Source: JBLHLB01 sp047618505 (GTDB lineage Bacteria > Planctomycetota > UBA1135 > GCA-002686595). Taken from it: a stretch of 6,647 nucleotides of DNA. Below the pieces are notes generated by a model that saw nothing but the letters and a program-made list of their open reading frames with translations, was not told where the DNA came from and did no database searches. A program made the translations under genes and the position numbers. Within the stretch, counting starts at the first letter, position 1. Each line of letters starts with the position of its first letter. The DNA lies in contig JBLHLB010000230.1 in assembly GCA_047618505.1 (NCBI GenBank), positions 1 through 6,647 of the forward strand, written 5' to 3'. Below are positions 6,044-6,647 of this stretch, in pieces.

Positions 6044-6647
6044 CTAATCGCCGACTTCCTTGAAGCGCGCGAGAGTTTGGCGGGTTCGATCCACCTCGAG
6101 CCGTAACACGTCGGGTCTTGCGTAGTGGCCGGCCGGGTCGAAGTTCTGCCTCTCACGCCGAACCATGCCGGGGTCGAGTTCGCACAGACGTAGGCTCTCA
6201 ACACCGACCTGAGGTTCGAGTACCCAGTCGCCCCGGGGATCCGCCACGCAGGATCCGCCGTCGGAAATCATCTCGCCTGCCGTCGGGACAAAGAGTTCAC
6301 GGTGCGGTATATCGAGGGGGACATCTTCTGCCCGAATTAGGCCGGAGACCGAGACGGTGTAACTGCGTCCCTCCAGGGCGATGAACTGCGTTGTTGACGC
6401 TGTGTTCCGCAGGCTCCCGGGCCAATGCATCACATGCAGAGTTTCGCCCTGTGCATAGAGAGAGGCGCGGGCGAGTGGCATCCAGTTCTCCCAGCAGTTG
6501 AGCGCCCCGACGCGGAAGCCGGCGAGCTCGTGGACACGCAGACCGTGGCCGTCCCCCGCTGCCCATGTGAGGCGCTCCTCAAAGGTCGGGACCAGCTTGC
6601 GGTGCACCGAACAAACCTGACCCCCTTTGTCGATGTAGATGCTGGAG
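6044..6647 (-). CDS. Nitrilase (carbon-nitrogen hydrolase), 5' part outside window
   Basis: The last 200 codons of a branch-1 nitrilase-type enzyme, which hydrolyses a nitrile to a carboxylic acid and ammonia. The visible part begins SSIYIDKGG and contains HRKLVPTFEERLTW (15-28 of the visible part) with catalytic Lys17, and ALNCWENWMPLAR (48-60) with nucleophile Cys51 (codon 6494-6496). Further on are EGRSYTVSVSG, SDGGSCVADPRG and the C-terminal NFDPAGHYARPDVLRL, all characteristic of true nitrilases. The first catalytic Glu lies upstream, outside the window. A GTG codon at 6605-6607 could be taken as a start, but the family sequence continues through it to the window edge, so it is internal. 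Whole nitrilases are usually 310-370 residues. The gene converges on the sugar cluster with a 56-base gap and is probably functionally separate. Confidence 0.92.
   Translation of the reverse strand, partial: SSIYIDKGGQVCSVHRKLVPTFEERLTWAAGDGHGLRVHELAGFRVGALNCWENWMPLARASLYAQGETLHVMHWPGSLRNTASTTQFIALEGRSYTVSVSGLIRAEDVPLDIPHRELFVPTAGEMISDGGSCVADPRGDWVLEPQVGVESLRLCELDPGMVRRERQNFDPAGHYARPDVLRLEVDRTRQTLARFKEVGD

Overview
The window holds a compact, co-directional sugar-catabolism cluster on the + strand (positions 48 to 5987), followed by the 3' part of a convergent nitrilase gene on the - strand (6044 to the window end). There are no RNA genes, CRISPR arrays, insertion sequences or long repeats that I can support. 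The DNA is fairly GC-rich and genes are tightly packed. Almost none of the starts has a recognisable Shine-Dalgarno sequence, which is common in Planctomycetota, Verrucomicrobiota, Bacteroidota and related lineages. The ribulokinase form (GQMDVHYGAIG and GTSTCDC motifs) is one I associate from memory with such groups rather than with enteric AraB. The taxonomic guess is weak.

Layout: araB-like ribulokinase (48-1733), then araD-like L-ribulose-5-phosphate 4-epimerase (1736-2452) after only 2 bases. A 156-base gap with a possible hairpin follows. Next come TIM-barrel sugar isomerase/epimerase A (2609-3427), TIM-barrel protein B (3424-4320, overlapping A by 4 bases), an alpha/beta hydrolase (4330-5136) and a D-tagatose 3-epimerase-like ketose epimerase, C (5145-5987). 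After a 56-base convergent gap with no convincing terminator lies the partial nitrilase (6044-6647), whose 5' part lies outside the window.

How the genes may work together: AraB and AraD together convert L-ribulose to L-ribulose 5-phosphate and then to D-xylulose 5-phosphate, which enters the pentose phosphate pathway. No L-arabinose isomerase (AraA) is present here. Instead there are three different members of the xylose-isomerase-like TIM-barrel superfamily. One (C) keeps the complete metal and substrate-contact residues of D-tagatose 3-epimerase, an enzyme family known to interconvert L-ribulose and L-xylulose. A reasonable inference is a pentulose or uncommon-sugar pathway in which epimerisation or isomerisation of free sugars supplies L-ribulose to AraB. 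The alpha/beta hydrolase might open a lactone or cleave an ester upstream. The logic resembles the E. coli ula and yia-sgb pathways (kinase, 3-epimerase, 4-epimerase, lactonase), but with the 3-epimerase predicted to act before phosphorylation. This is an inference from gene content; no transporter, regulator or dehydrogenase is visible to fix the starting substrate.
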